Of a DNA stretch of 64,000 nt, positions 43,970-52,687 are shown piece by piece. Under the pieces are notes generated by a model. That model was not told where the DNA came from and did no database searches. It worked only from the letters and a program-made list of their open reading frames with translations. Every line of letters begins with the position of its first letter. Position 1 is the stretch's first letter. This stretch comes from Shewanella avicenniae (GTDB lineage Bacteria; Pseudomonadota; Gammaproteobacteria; Enterobacterales; Shewanellaceae): assembly GCF_017354945.1 (NCBI RefSeq), contig NZ_CP071503.1, positions 4,030,001 to 4,094,000 of the forward strand. Reading direction: 5' to 3'. The position numbers and the translations under genes are program-made.

Positions 43970-46108
43970 GTGCCGCTGTTTCAACGCTTGTTTGGTGTCA
44001 CCTGGCGACAGATGCAGGCCAAGGTACGTTATAAGATCTTGATCTTAACCCTGTTGCCGATCCTGCTGACGCTGGTCAGCTTGGTGTTTATCACCATTTA
44101 CTGGAATATCAGTTACACCGGCAAGCAGCTGTTTATGAAGGTAAAAGCTGACTTAACAGTCGCGGTAAACACCCTGTCTTCGGTGCAACAAAACCAAGAG
44201 CGGCTGCTGGATCGGATTAAAAACTCCTATGAGTTTCAAACCTATATGCGCGCCGCGGTTGCGGGTGATCAGCAGCAGTTAGTTGAACTCAAACGTTTCT
44301 TAGTCGAGCAAAAAAAAGCACATCAGCTCGACTTTCTGCAGCTGGTGAGTATCGATAGCGCATCGCAAGACCCGGATTTACGCCAGATGTTGCCGCTGCT
44401 CAACGACAGTGGCGCCCATTCTGGCTTAATGGTGCTCCCCGCCGCGCGACTGGCACGGATTGATGCCAATCTGCCATTAAAGGCGCGCCTGCCGCTGATT
44501 GCCACCCCGCGCGCCCATACGCCATCGCATGCTGAAGAAACTCGCGGCTTATTGAGTCGCAGTGTGTTAGCCATCAACGGTAGCAGTGGCACGCCAGCCT
44601 GGTTCCTTGATGGTGGCACGCTGATCAACGGTGATAACCGTATCGTCGACCATATTCGCGATCTGGTATACGACAAAGGCACCCTGCCGGAACGCTCCGT
44701 CGGCACAGTCACCATCTTCCTTGATAATATTCGGGTCAGCACGAACGTGCCGCTCAAAATCGATACCCTCAATCAACGTATCGAAGGCCGCGCCCTCGGC
44801 ACCTTAGTGTCAGAAGAAGTACGCTCGCAGGTATTAGCCAAAGGCGAGTTATGGCTAGATCGCGCATTTGTTTACAACGACTGGTTTATCTCGGCCTATG
44901 CGCCACTGGAAGACGTTCGCGGTCAACGCATCGGTATGATCTACACGGGTTTTTCCGAAGCACCCTTCATTCATAACTATCTGCTCAACATTATCGAGCT
45001 CGGCACCATTCTGATGCTAGTGTTACTGGTGTCGGGCATGTTGGTTTATCGCGGCGCTTATAGTTTGCTGCAACCTATTGAACGGATTCACCATGTGGTT
45101 AACGCGGTGCAATCTGGGCGCAACCTGCGCATTGGTGAACTCGGGTTAGAAAGCGATAACGAACTGTCGAATCTGGCGGAGCAGTTCGACAACATGCTGG
45201 ATCTGCTGCAACGGCGCAACGCGCAAATTCAAGCAGCTGCCGAACAGTTGGAAATGAAGGTTGAAGAGCGTACTCGCAGCTTGCAGGAAAAAACCGAAGA
45301 GCTAGAACGCAACGTTAAATTATTAAACGAAACCCGCCACCAGCTGGTAACCAACGAAAAACTGACTGCGCTCGGTGAATTAACAGCGGGGATTGCCCAT
45401 GAGATCAATAACCCCACTGCGGTTATCCTCGGCAACATGGAGCTGATGCGCTATGAACTTGGCGATAACGCTACCGTGGTGCAAGAGGAGATCGACTTGG
45501 TGATCCAGCAGGTAGGACGGATCAGCACTATCATTCGTAGCTTGTTGCAATACAGTCGCCCAGGGGAATTTAATGCACCGCTGGAGTTGCAACAAACTGG
45601 CCCCATCATTGACGAAATGCAGTTGTTAGTACGTCACTCGCTAGGCAAACAACAGGTGGTGTTACTGCCGGAACTGCACGCCAGTTGCGCGGTAGAGGTG
45701 AATCGCCCGCAACTGCTGCAAGTGTTAATTAACATGGTGATGAACGCCGCCCACGCGATGGATGGCAAAGGCCGGATCTGGATCCGCAGTCGTGATTGGC
45801 TGCAAGACGATGAGATCATCGGGGTTAAGATTGAGATTGAAGATGAAGGCTGCGGTATTCCAGAAGAGCAAGTGGGGCGGATTTTTGATCCATTCTACAC
45901 CACCCGCAAAGACGGTACTGGCTTAGGTTTGTCACTCAGTTACGGCTTAATTAAGCGTTTAGGTGGCACCATTGATGTGAGTTCTGAAGTAAATAAGGGC
46001 ACGACGTTTACCATTTCACTGCGCCTCAAAGCGCAAGAAAGCCAGTCACTGCCATTTGAAGGCCTGTTATTCGACAACAGCGACAACGACCCGGTCGATA
46101 GCCACTAG
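43970..46108 (+). CDS. Membrane sensor histidine kinase (partner of the sigma54 regulator)
   Basis: The 712-residue kinase starts with a GTG. It has a first membrane helix at about 23-45, a large periplasmic Cache-like sensor (about 50-335), a second helix at about 337-360 and a HAMP domain. A coiled coil follows (EMKVEERTRSLQEKTEELERNV), then the H-box IAHEINNPTAVILGN and HATPase boxes (N in MNAAHAM, DEGCGIP, GTGLGLSLSYG). It senses an outside signal and phosphorylates the regulator upstream. The signal could be tungstate, a carboxylate or another small molecule. Context with tupA is only suggestive. Cotranscribed with the regulator. Confidence 0.92.
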   Translation: MPLFQRLFGVTWRQMQAKVRYKILILTLLPILLTLVSLVFITIYWNISYTGKQLFMKVKADLTVAVNTLSSVQQNQERLLDRIKNSYEFQTYMRAAVAGDQQQLVELKRFLVEQKKAHQLDFLQLVSIDSASQDPDLRQMLPLLNDSGAHSGLMVLPAARLARIDANLPLKARLPLIATPRAHTPSHAEETRGLLSRSVLAINGSSGTPAWFLDGGTLINGDNRIVDHIRDLVYDKGTLPERSVGTVTIFLDNIRVSTNVPLKIDTLNQRIEGRALGTLVSEEVRSQVLAKGELWLDRAFVYNDWFISAYAPLEDVRGQRIGMIYTGFSEAPFIHNYLLNIIELGTILMLVLLVSGMLVYRGAYSLLQPIERIHHVVNAVQSGRNLRIGELGLESDNELSNLAEQFDNMLDLLQRRNAQIQAAAEQLEMKVEERTRSLQEKTEELERNVKLLNETRHQLVTNEKLTALGELTAGIAHEINNPTAVILGNMELMRYELGDNATVVQEEIDLVIQQVGRISTIIRSLLQYSRPGEFNAPLELQQTGPIIDEMQLLVRHSLGKQQVVLLPELHASCAVEVNRPQLLQVLINMVMNAAHAMDGKGRIWIRSRDWLQDDEIIGVKIEIEDEGCGIPEEQVGRIFDPFYTTRKDGTGLGLSLSYGLIKRLGGTIDVSSEVNKGTTFTISLRLKAQESQSLPFEGLLFDNSDNDPVDSH

Positions 46109-46125
46109 CGCCTTTGAAAACACCT

Positions 46126-46252
46126 AAAAAAGACGCCGATGAAATTCATCGGCGCAAAGAGTGTGTGAGCAATGATGTGCATGCAAACTCGAAATCTTCT
46201 GCCTCAATAACGCGCATATCCGTGCAAGAGTCAGCAGAGAGTTTTGGAACGC
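46126..46252 (-). ncRNA. ryhB: RyhB-like iron-regulated sRNA, copy A
   Basis: On the minus strand a promoter (TTGTAA, 17 bases, TATCAT) predicts a start near 46252. The RNA runs about 127 bases to a terminator hairpin CGCCGATGA/TCATCGGCG (46134-46142 with 46146-46154) and a T-run. The RyhB core ATTGCTCACA is kept (46164-46173), but bases before it differ from E. coli RyhB (TGCACATC against AGCACGAC). A Fur box overlaps the promoter spacer. The 5' end and terminator are shared with copy B at 47005. RyhB RNAs act with Hfq to block mRNAs of iron-using proteins when iron is low. The role here is inferred. Confidence 0.8.
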
Positions 46253-46260
46253 AAACAGAT

Positions 46261-46279
46261 GATAATAATTCTCATTTGA
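46261..46279 (-). promoter_or_regulatory. Fur box of the RyhB-like RNA copy A
   Basis: GATAATAATTCTCATTT (46261-46277) resembles the 19-bp Fur consensus (GATAATGATAATCATTATC) and lies between the -35 (46282-46287) and -10 (46259-46264) elements, as expected for repression by Fur when iron is present. Confidence 0.75.
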
Positions 46280-46352
46280 TTTTACAACGGTTTGCGCCAT
46301 TCTTTACAAATCACCGCAAAAGCGCATCGCGCATCAGCTTGACCAGCGGCTA

Positions 46353-46844
46353 TTACGCTGCTTTCAACTGCCCTTGCATATGCAACTCAATCATGTCGAA
46401 CTCGGCAACAGCCGCCTTCAATGCCGCTGCATCACCTTGTAAATCATACAGCTGCGGCGATTTCACCATCATCTGACTGGCATAAGCCGCTTTACCCAAC
46501 AGCTCTAGCTCAATTTTAAACGCTTTGTTGTTTTGGGTGATCAGGCAGTATTTCAGTTGCTCAAACCCATACTGCTTATTCTCAATGCTGAGCTGCTGCG
46601 CGACAAAATCCAGCACAATTAGTTTCGGCGCGCTGACAAACTTGAAAAAGCGCACAAATAGCCAACCCAAAGCCGCAAGCGCTGCCGCCACTAAAAACAG
46701 CGCCTTACCACGCAAACTGTCTGGCACAGAATCAAGCGCCAACTGTACCCACGCAATCGAACTAAATAACCACAGCAACAACGGCGCCAGCAGAAAACTG
46801 GCAAAATGCTGCCGAGAAAATTGATAAGTGTTCAAACAACTCAC
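46353..46844 (-). CDS. Two-helix membrane protein between the sRNA genes, function unknown
   Basis: A 163-residue protein with two close membrane helices (about 16-36 and 47-68), a short amphipathic hinge and a cytoplasmic domain of about 90 residues (LIVLDFVAQQLSIENKQYGFEQLKYCLITQNNKAFKIEL). The domain looks like a small PH-like or YcxB-like fold. I do not recognise it. It lies between the two RyhB-like genes on the same strand, so it could be transcribed on its own or partly by read-through. Confidence 0.6.
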   Translation of the reverse strand: MSCLNTYQFSRQHFASFLLAPLLLWLFSSIAWVQLALDSVPDSLRGKALFLVAAALAALGWLFVRFFKFVSAPKLIVLDFVAQQLSIENKQYGFEQLKYCLITQNNKAFKIELELLGKAAYASQMMVKSPQLYDLQGDAAALKAAVAEFDMIELHMQGQLKAA

Positions 46845-47004
46845 CTTAACAAATCACTGATACAAAAATGAGGACGACAGCATAGCGGAATTAACCCGCG
46901 CGAGACAGGCTGGATTTGTTGTCGCTAAATGTGCAGAGCTGCAAAATTCAGCAAACATCGGCAGGATAAAGCCAACGCTTCGCCATGTTCTGTCCAAAAA
47001 AGAT

Positions 47005-47133
47005 AAAAAAAAACGCCGATGAGATTCATCGGCGCAAAGAGTGTGTGAGCAATGTCGTGCTATGCAAACTCAGGAACACCATAACGAGTTAACGGTTGTG
47101 CATACCTTCGTTAGGAGATGAGTTTTGGAACGC
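47005..47133 (-). ncRNA. ryhB: RyhB-like iron-regulated sRNA, copy B
   Basis: On the minus strand a promoter (TTGCAA, 17 bases, TATCGT) predicts a start near 47133. The RNA contains AGCACGACATTGCTCACA (47044-47061), identical over 18 bases to the conserved core of E. coli RyhB. It ends in the hairpin CGCCGATGA/TCATCGGCG (47014-47022 with 47026-47034) followed by nine Ts. The Fur box overlaps the promoter. The RNA is thus a convincing RyhB homologue, about 129 bases long, and should be made when iron is scarce and repress iron-protein mRNAs with Hfq. Confidence 0.9.
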
Positions 47134-47141
47134 AAACTAAC

Positions 47142-47160
47142 GATAATCATTCTCATTTGT
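47142..47160 (-). promoter_or_regulatory. Fur box of the RyhB-like RNA copy B
   Basis: GATAATCATTCTCATTT (47142-47158) fits the Fur consensus well and overlaps the spacer between -35 (47163-47168) and -10 (47140-47145). Confidence 0.82.
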
Positions 47161-47244
47161 GTTTGCAACCACTTTTTACCAATTTTGCTTATTTTTTGTT
47201 AGTCGCGTGCTGCCGCCATGACATAAGCGCGACAACACCAACGG

Positions 47245-47931
47245 CTACAAGCGGTTATCACCTACACTACAGGCGATAATGCGCGAGATTTCTGCCATGC
47301 TGCGGCCACTGCTTTGCTGCCAATGGTTAAATGCCGCTTGCACCTGTGCCAAGCCAGTTTTTGAGCTAAAGCCAGCATCCACCAGCTTATGCACCAACAG
47401 ATAGCCTTTGATATCTTCTGTCAGCAAAAAGGTATCTTTGCCGATACGCCGTAGAAAGTAAGGCCCTGTATTACCACCGAGTCGGCTGCCTTGGCGCTTC
47501 AACGCTTGCCACAGTCCGGTGATCTCTTCGGTCGGCCACAGTGCAATGTAGCGTGCTAAACTGCCATGGTCCTGCATAATGTCGCGGATCATCAGCGCGT
47601 TATCGTAGATCGCTTGCGTCTTGGCTAAATGGCGGATTAACTGCGGATCTTCGGCACGCTGTTGCAGTTGCTCCGGCGACAGCAGCATCACCTTGCTCGG
47701 CTCGAAATCAAAAAATGCTTTTTGGTAGGCTGGCCATTTGGCTTCCACCACCTTCCACACAAAGCCGCTTTGAAACACCTGCATACTCATCGCCGACAAC
47801 AACTCAGCGTCGCTGTACTGCATAATCTCATCACTGCTCAAGCTTTGCGGCAGCAAACTTTCTAAATGCGCTTCACCGCCCTTACGTTCACAGGCGCGGG
47901 CATATATGTCATCAAACGCTTCCAGTTTCAT
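47245..47931 (-). CDS. DNA-3-methyladenine glycosylase I (Tag-like)
   Basis: The 228-residue protein matches the Tag family: helical, with AMSMQVFQSGFVWKVVEAKWPAYQKAFFDFEP (the helix-hairpin-helix region) and NAKAI-type QAIYDNALMIRDI. It removes 3-methyladenine from DNA. It is a distant, longer relative, with a C-terminal extension beyond the usual 190 residues. The ATG at 47931 has GGGAG 6 bases upstream. One codon earlier (47934) is also an ATG. Confidence 0.78.
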   Translation of the reverse strand: MKLEAFDDIYARACERKGGEAHLESLLPQSLSSDEIMQYSDAELLSAMSMQVFQSGFVWKVVEAKWPAYQKAFFDFEPSKVMLLSPEQLQQRAEDPQLIRHLAKTQAIYDNALMIRDIMQDHGSLARYIALWPTEEITGLWQALKRQGSRLGGNTGPYFLRRIGKDTFLLTEDIKGYLLVHKLVDAGFSSKTGLAQVQAAFNHWQQSSGRSMAEISRIIACSVGDNRL

Positions 47932-48062
47932 CATGAACTCCCTCTCTTCTCAAACGGGGCATGGGCGATAACAATGAACTTTTCTCTTCAAAAATAGCCC
48001 AAATAACTAATTGATGCTTAACTTAGGTTTTTGGTTAACATCATTAAACAAGCGGTGAAGCT

Positions 48063-48953
48063 ATGGACGCCACACATCTGTACCGCATGCTGGTATTTGC
48101 TAACGTTGTTGAACAAGGGTCGCTGACGGGAGCGGCACAACAATTGGACATTAGTCGCTCCATGGTGAGCCAGCATCTGAAAAATCTCGAAACCACGCTA
48201 GAGCAACAGCTGCTTGAGCGTACGACCCGAAGCTTAGCGCTCACCCAAGCAGGCCGAGATTTTTATTATCACTGTGCTGAACTGACCCAAATGGCCAAAC
48301 AAGCACAGCAGGCAGTAATGCCAGCAGATGATCAGCTGTACGGCAATATCCGGTTAGCCTTGCCAGAGGCATGGGCGACAGCGAAATTTATGCCGCTGAT
48401 TGGCGCATTTCATCGCCAATATCCCAAGTTGCAGCTCACGCTAACCTTAGAGCAGCACAATGGCGCCGCCCAAGATTTGCAGCCGGATGTGCGCATCATC
48501 ATCGCTGAAAATCCAGTGGCGGAAGCGGCACTGCCATTAGGTCAGGTTCAGCCGGTGTTAGTGGCCAGTGCCGAATATCTTGCCGCCCATGGTAAACCGC
48601 TGCATCCCGATAGTTTGCCGCAGTTTCATTGGTTAGCGGCCAACGCCAGTCAATTGCCGAGCAGCTGGCAATTGACCGATAGCACAGGCCAACAATATCG
48701 TTTGAGACTAACCCCGTTTGCCAGTTGCAACAGTGTGGTAGCGCTCAAAAGCTTAACTGAACAGGGATTGGGCATCGCCTGTTTACCCGATTACCTATGC
48801 ACCGAGGAGCTTGCAACAGGCCGCTTAGTGGCGGTATTACCCAGTTATCATCTAGCCGCAAGACAGCTTTACGCAATGCATAGATTTGGCGAAAACACGC
48901 CTCAACGCATTGGCGTATTACTGAAGTTTTTGCAGGAGAATTTTGCCCAATAA
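48063..48953 (+). CDS. LysR-family transcription regulator
   Basis: A 296-residue LysR regulator with the N-terminal winged helix (SLTGAAQQLDISRSMVSQHLKNLETTLEQQLLERTTRSLALT) and an effector-binding domain of the common periplasmic-binding type. It is of the CrgA/YafC kind. It lies divergent from the Tag-like gene and 50 bases before the GST gene, so it may regulate either. The ligand is unknown. Confidence 0.9.
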   Translation: MDATHLYRMLVFANVVEQGSLTGAAQQLDISRSMVSQHLKNLETTLEQQLLERTTRSLALTQAGRDFYYHCAELTQMAKQAQQAVMPADDQLYGNIRLALPEAWATAKFMPLIGAFHRQYPKLQLTLTLEQHNGAAQDLQPDVRIIIAENPVAEAALPLGQVQPVLVASAEYLAAHGKPLHPDSLPQFHWLAANASQLPSSWQLTDSTGQQYRLRLTPFASCNSVVALKSLTEQGLGIACLPDYLCTEELATGRLVAVLPSYHLAARQLYAMHRFGENTPQRIGVLLKFLQENFAQ

Positions 48954-49003
48954 GCGCCTGCGGAACTACAGTTAAGAAGCTGTCCTTTTAGGAGCCGTAG
49001 TAT

Positions 49004-49657
49004 ATGGAGCTTTTTTACAATCCGCTGTCACGATCCAGTCAAAAGGTACTGATTGCGTTATATGAAAAGCAGGCTAATTTTTTCCCACGCATTATTCATC
49101 TTCACGACCCGCTGGAGCGGCGCAGCTTTGCCGACTGTTACCCATTATGCTCACTGCCGTTGTTGGTAACCAAAGATGGCCTCGAAATTCCTGATTCCAG
49201 CAGCATTATTGAGTATGTTGAACAGAAGATCCCCGCAGGTACTCAGCTATGTCCTCCAGAGCCTGCGCGCAATCTGCGTAATCGCATGCTCGACCGGCTG
49301 ATTGATAATCAGCTCTACCGCACCCTGTACGAAATGGAAAAACATCTGCACTTGCCTGAACATCTGCAGCAACCTCTGATTATCAGACAACAGCAAAAGC
49401 AGCTCAAAATCGTGCTCAACGAGTTAGAAAAACACCTCAGGCAACAGCATTGGTTGTGTGGCAATGGCTTTACCATGGCCGATTGCGCGCTGATCCCAGC
49501 GCTTTATAGCTTGCCGAAGGAAATCCGCCTGATGGAGTTTTTTGAGTTGAACCGTTACCGCCAGCAAGCGGAACTCAGAGGCTCATGGAGCTTGGTAAAA
49601 GAGGAAATCGAACAAGTGCAATCAGAGTTACACAGCGGTATTCAGCCGCAATCTTAA
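49004..49657 (+). CDS. Glutathione S-transferase family protein
   Basis: A 217-residue protein with the thioredoxin-like N-terminal domain (PLSRSSQKVLIALYEK, where Ser is the likely catalytic residue, and LPLLVTKDGLEIPDSSSIIEYVE) and an all-helical C-terminal domain with NGFTMADCALIPALY. It conjugates or binds glutathione with an unknown substrate. It follows the LysR gene and overlaps the convergent thioesterase gene by 4 bases. Confidence 0.9.
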   Translation: MELFYNPLSRSSQKVLIALYEKQANFFPRIIHLHDPLERRSFADCYPLCSLPLLVTKDGLEIPDSSSIIEYVEQKIPAGTQLCPPEPARNLRNRMLDRLIDNQLYRTLYEMEKHLHLPEHLQQPLIIRQQQKQLKIVLNELEKHLRQQHWLCGNGFTMADCALIPALYSLPKEIRLMEFFELNRYRQQAELRGSWSLVKEEIEQVQSELHSGIQPQS

Positions 49658-50187
49658 ACAATATTTTCATCCTTTTTACGCTGTAACATCGCCTTCCATT
49701 CCTGCACCGATGGCGGCAACATCGGTGCCTCACCGCTAAAACCCACCTGTGCAATCAGCTCTTCGGTAGTAATTTTGCGCCGTTTACACATAAACAAGCC
49801 TCGTACGTTGGCGATGGCATGCAGACCACGGTCGCTAACAAAACGCTGTTCAATATAGAAGTATTTATCGTCCCAACCGAGCACGCGAGTTTCCAGCCAA
49901 AACTTCTGCAATGGCTTGATATCTTTAACAAAGGTAAATTCAGAGGCATTCACCACCGGTAACCATTTGAGTTTAAGTAGCGGCTTGAGCTGCTGCATTT
50001 CTGCCAGCATATAGGTGCGACCAATATCCATCAGCGCCGGATAGCGGGCATTGGTGAGATGCAAATTGATGTCGCAATCGCTCGGCCACACCCGATAAGC
50101 CATGCGGCTCGTGTCTAAAAAGCCTATCTGGGTGATATGCCGTAAGCGCCATACAAACAACCACAGCAAGCGAAAATAGAGGTTCAT
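49654..50187 (-). CDS. Acyl-CoA thioesterase (4HBT/hotdog, THEM6-like)
   Basis: A 177-residue protein with one N-terminal amphipathic or membrane segment and a hotdog fold of the YbgC/THEM6 type. Marks are YRVWPSDCDINLHLTNARYPALMDIGR (the acidic active-site helix region) and KDIKPLQKFWLETRVLGWDDKYFYIEQRF. It should hydrolyse acyl-CoA or acyl-ACP. A FadR-type operator at 50295-50310 lies upstream of the start, in line with a fatty-acid role. It is convergent with the GST gene. Confidence 0.85.
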   Translation of the reverse strand: MNLYFRLLWLFVWRLRHITQIGFLDTSRMAYRVWPSDCDINLHLTNARYPALMDIGRTYMLAEMQQLKPLLKLKWLPVVNASEFTFVKDIKPLQKFWLETRVLGWDDKYFYIEQRFVSDRGLHAIANVRGLFMCKRRKITTEELIAQVGFSGEAPMLPPSVQEWKAMLQRKKDENIV

Positions 50188-50294
50188 TGAATCGTCGGTC
50201 CCTGTTATCTGTGCGCCATACTCGTGTGGCGAGCGGCAAATAGATGATGCAGCGGTTGCTAATCAAGCTGCTAAAGAATCACTTTGCATGTTGT

Positions 50295-50310
50295 ACTGGT
50301 TTAACCAGTT
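50295..50310 (-). promoter_or_regulatory. FadR-type operator upstream of the thioesterase gene
   Basis: ACTGGTTTAACCAGTT (50295-50310) contains TGGT-N3-ACCA, the core of the FadR site, with a symmetric surround. It lies about 108-123 bases before the thioesterase start, between it and the prlC terminator. Regulation by FadR is inferred from the motif. Confidence 0.6.
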
Positions 50311-50340
50311 TGAGGCACTTACACGTTAGTCGCATAAAAC

Positions 50341-50368
50341 AACGGCGGCTGCATTGTGCAGCCGCCGT
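50341..50368 (-). terminator. Terminator of prlC
   Basis: A 12-bp perfect stem ACGGCGGCTGCA/TGCAGCCGCCGT (50342-50353 with 50357-50368) with a T-rich tail on the minus strand lies 24 bases after prlC. Confidence 0.85.
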
Positions 50369-50391
50369 GATTATGGGTAAAGAGCGAGGTT

Positions 50392-52431
50392 TTAAGCGGC
50401 AATTCCTGAGTGGCGCAGCAAGGCATCGATATTCGGTTCGCGGCCACGGAAGTTAATAAACAGGGTCATTGGCTCTTCGGAACCGCCCTTTTCCAGAATG
50501 TTATGCAGGAAGTCACGCCCAGTCTGCTCGTTGAAAATGCCCTCTTCTTCAAAGCGAGCGAAAGCATCGGCCGATAGTACTTCAGCCCATTTATAGCTGT
50601 AATAACCTGCGGCATAGCCACCAGCAAAGATGTGGGTAAAGCCGTTTTGGAAACGGTTAAACGCAGGCGGGATCAGTACCGCCACTTGCTGACGCACTTC
50701 ATCGAGCACTTGCTGTACTCTTGCACCTGCCGCTGGGTCATATTCATGATGCAGACGGAAATCAAACAGCGAGAACTCAAGTTGGCGTACCATCGCCATG
50801 CCCGATTGGAAGTTTTTCGCCGCGAGCATCTTATCCAGCATCGCTTTTGGCAGTGGCTCACCACTCTCATAGTGGCCAGAAATCTCTGCCAAGGCTTCCT
50901 CTGACCAACACCAGTTTTCCATAAATTGGCTTGGCAGCTCGACCGCATCCCAAGCCACACCGCTGATGCCAGATACGCCATCCACATCAATCAAGGTCAG
51001 CATATGATGAATGCCGTGGCCAAATTCGTGGAACAGGGTGGTTACTTCATCATGGGTAAACAGCGCCGGCTTGTCGCCTACCGGGCGGTTGAAGTTACAG
51101 GTCAAATACGCCACCGGCTTTTGTAGGCCATTTGCGGTTTGACGGCGGCTACGGCAAACGTCCATCCAAGCGCCGCCACGTTTGCCTTCACGCGCGTATA
51201 GATCAAGGAAGAAACTGCCGCGATGAGTGCCGGCTTCATCGATGATATGGAAGAAGCGCACATCTTTGTGCCATGCATCAAAGGTTTGTTGCTCTTCAAC
51301 GCGCATGCCGAACAGACGTTTAACAGTGTAGAACAAGCCGTTCAGCACTCGATCTTCTGGAAAGTAAGGGCGCAGCTCTTCTTGAGAGATTTCGTAGGTG
51401 TGTTGCTTGAGTTTTTCGGCATAGAACGAAATATCCCACGCGGCTAACTCATCCACATCATAATGCTGTTTGGCGAATGCTTTCAGCTCGGCTAATTCTG
51501 CTTTGGCTTGCGGTTTGGAGCGTAACGCGAGTTCATTCAAAAAGGCGATCACCTGCGCTGGGGTTTCCGCCATTTTGGTGGCGAGTGATTTGTCTGCGTA
51601 GGTATCAAAACCCAGCAGTTGCGCTAACTCATGGCGCAGCGCCAGAATTTCATCAATCACCGGTGAGTTATCAAACTCGCCAGCATTTGGCCCTTGCTCC
51701 GAGGCACGGGTGCAGTAGGCACGATACAGCTCTTCACGCAGCGCGCGATTATCGCTGTACATCATCACTGGCAGATACGATGGGATATCAAGAGTGAATA
51801 ACCAGCCCTCTTTCTCTTTGGCTTCTGCCATCGCTTTGGCAGTCGCTACCGCTGATTCTGGCAAGCCTTTCAGCTCCGCTTCATCGGTAACCAGCTTGTG
51901 CCACGCGTGGGTCGCATCCAGCACTTGGTTGGCAAACTTGCTGGTCAGTTCAGATAAGCGTTTTACAATTTCGCCATAACGCAGTTTTTGACTATCTTCG
52001 AGGCCAATACCCGACAATTCAAAGTCACGCAGCGCATGTTCAATCACGGTTTGCTGCGGCTTGCTTAAGCTGGCAAAACTGTCAGATTCGTGCAGCGATT
52101 TGTAGGCTTGATACAAACCTTGATGTTGCCCAACGTAAGTGCCGTATTCCGATAACAGCGGCAAACACGCATCATGCGCCGCGCGCCAGCTGTCATTGCT
52201 CACCACTGAGTTCATGTGCGACACCGGCGACCAGATTTGACTTAATTCATCATCAACTTGCTCTAACGGTGCTACCAGATTGTCCCAGCTGTATGGACCA
52301 CCACAGGCCAATACCTCATCGATTTTACTGCGGCAGTTGGCAATCGCATGCTCAACCGCAGGCTGAATATGTTCAGCTTTTAATTGCGAAAATGGCGGCA
52401 ACTCATGAGTGCTTAGAAGTGGATTAGTCAT
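50392..52431 (-). CDS. prlC: Oligopeptidase A (M3 family)
   Basis: The 679-residue cytoplasmic zinc peptidase carries HEFGH at 468-472 within FHEFGHGIHHMLT, the family signature, and the typical M3 helical N-terminus. It breaks down oligopeptides and signal peptides. Length and motifs match E. coli PrlC. The gene has its own upstream region and ends with a terminator. Confidence 0.96.
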   Translation of the reverse strand: MTNPLLSTHELPPFSQLKAEHIQPAVEHAIANCRSKIDEVLACGGPYSWDNLVAPLEQVDDELSQIWSPVSHMNSVVSNDSWRAAHDACLPLLSEYGTYVGQHQGLYQAYKSLHESDSFASLSKPQQTVIEHALRDFELSGIGLEDSQKLRYGEIVKRLSELTSKFANQVLDATHAWHKLVTDEAELKGLPESAVATAKAMAEAKEKEGWLFTLDIPSYLPVMMYSDNRALREELYRAYCTRASEQGPNAGEFDNSPVIDEILALRHELAQLLGFDTYADKSLATKMAETPAQVIAFLNELALRSKPQAKAELAELKAFAKQHYDVDELAAWDISFYAEKLKQHTYEISQEELRPYFPEDRVLNGLFYTVKRLFGMRVEEQQTFDAWHKDVRFFHIIDEAGTHRGSFFLDLYAREGKRGGAWMDVCRSRRQTANGLQKPVAYLTCNFNRPVGDKPALFTHDEVTTLFHEFGHGIHHMLTLIDVDGVSGISGVAWDAVELPSQFMENWCWSEEALAEISGHYESGEPLPKAMLDKMLAAKNFQSGMAMVRQLEFSLFDFRLHHEYDPAAGARVQQVLDEVRQQVAVLIPPAFNRFQNGFTHIFAGGYAAGYYSYKWAEVLSADAFARFEEEGIFNEQTGRDFLHNILEKGGSEEPMTLFINFRGREPNIDALLRHSGIAA

Positions 52432-52687
52432 GCTGGTTCCTTGCGCGTTGTAATGCGGATATGCCGTTATAGATAAGGGCTATTGGCGGAGTTATCAAGG
52501 TATTCCACACGATTGCCGTAACAGATTTCACCTATGCCCCCTCAGACAAGGTTAATTGCGTCACAAATTGCAAAGAATCTGGCGACTTTTTCAGCGCAAA
52601 TTGCAAAAGTGCCACCGAGTTAGCGTATTACGCCTAAAATATTATCGATAATGCGGTTTATTCTTATTTAGATTTGAGACTGATCAA

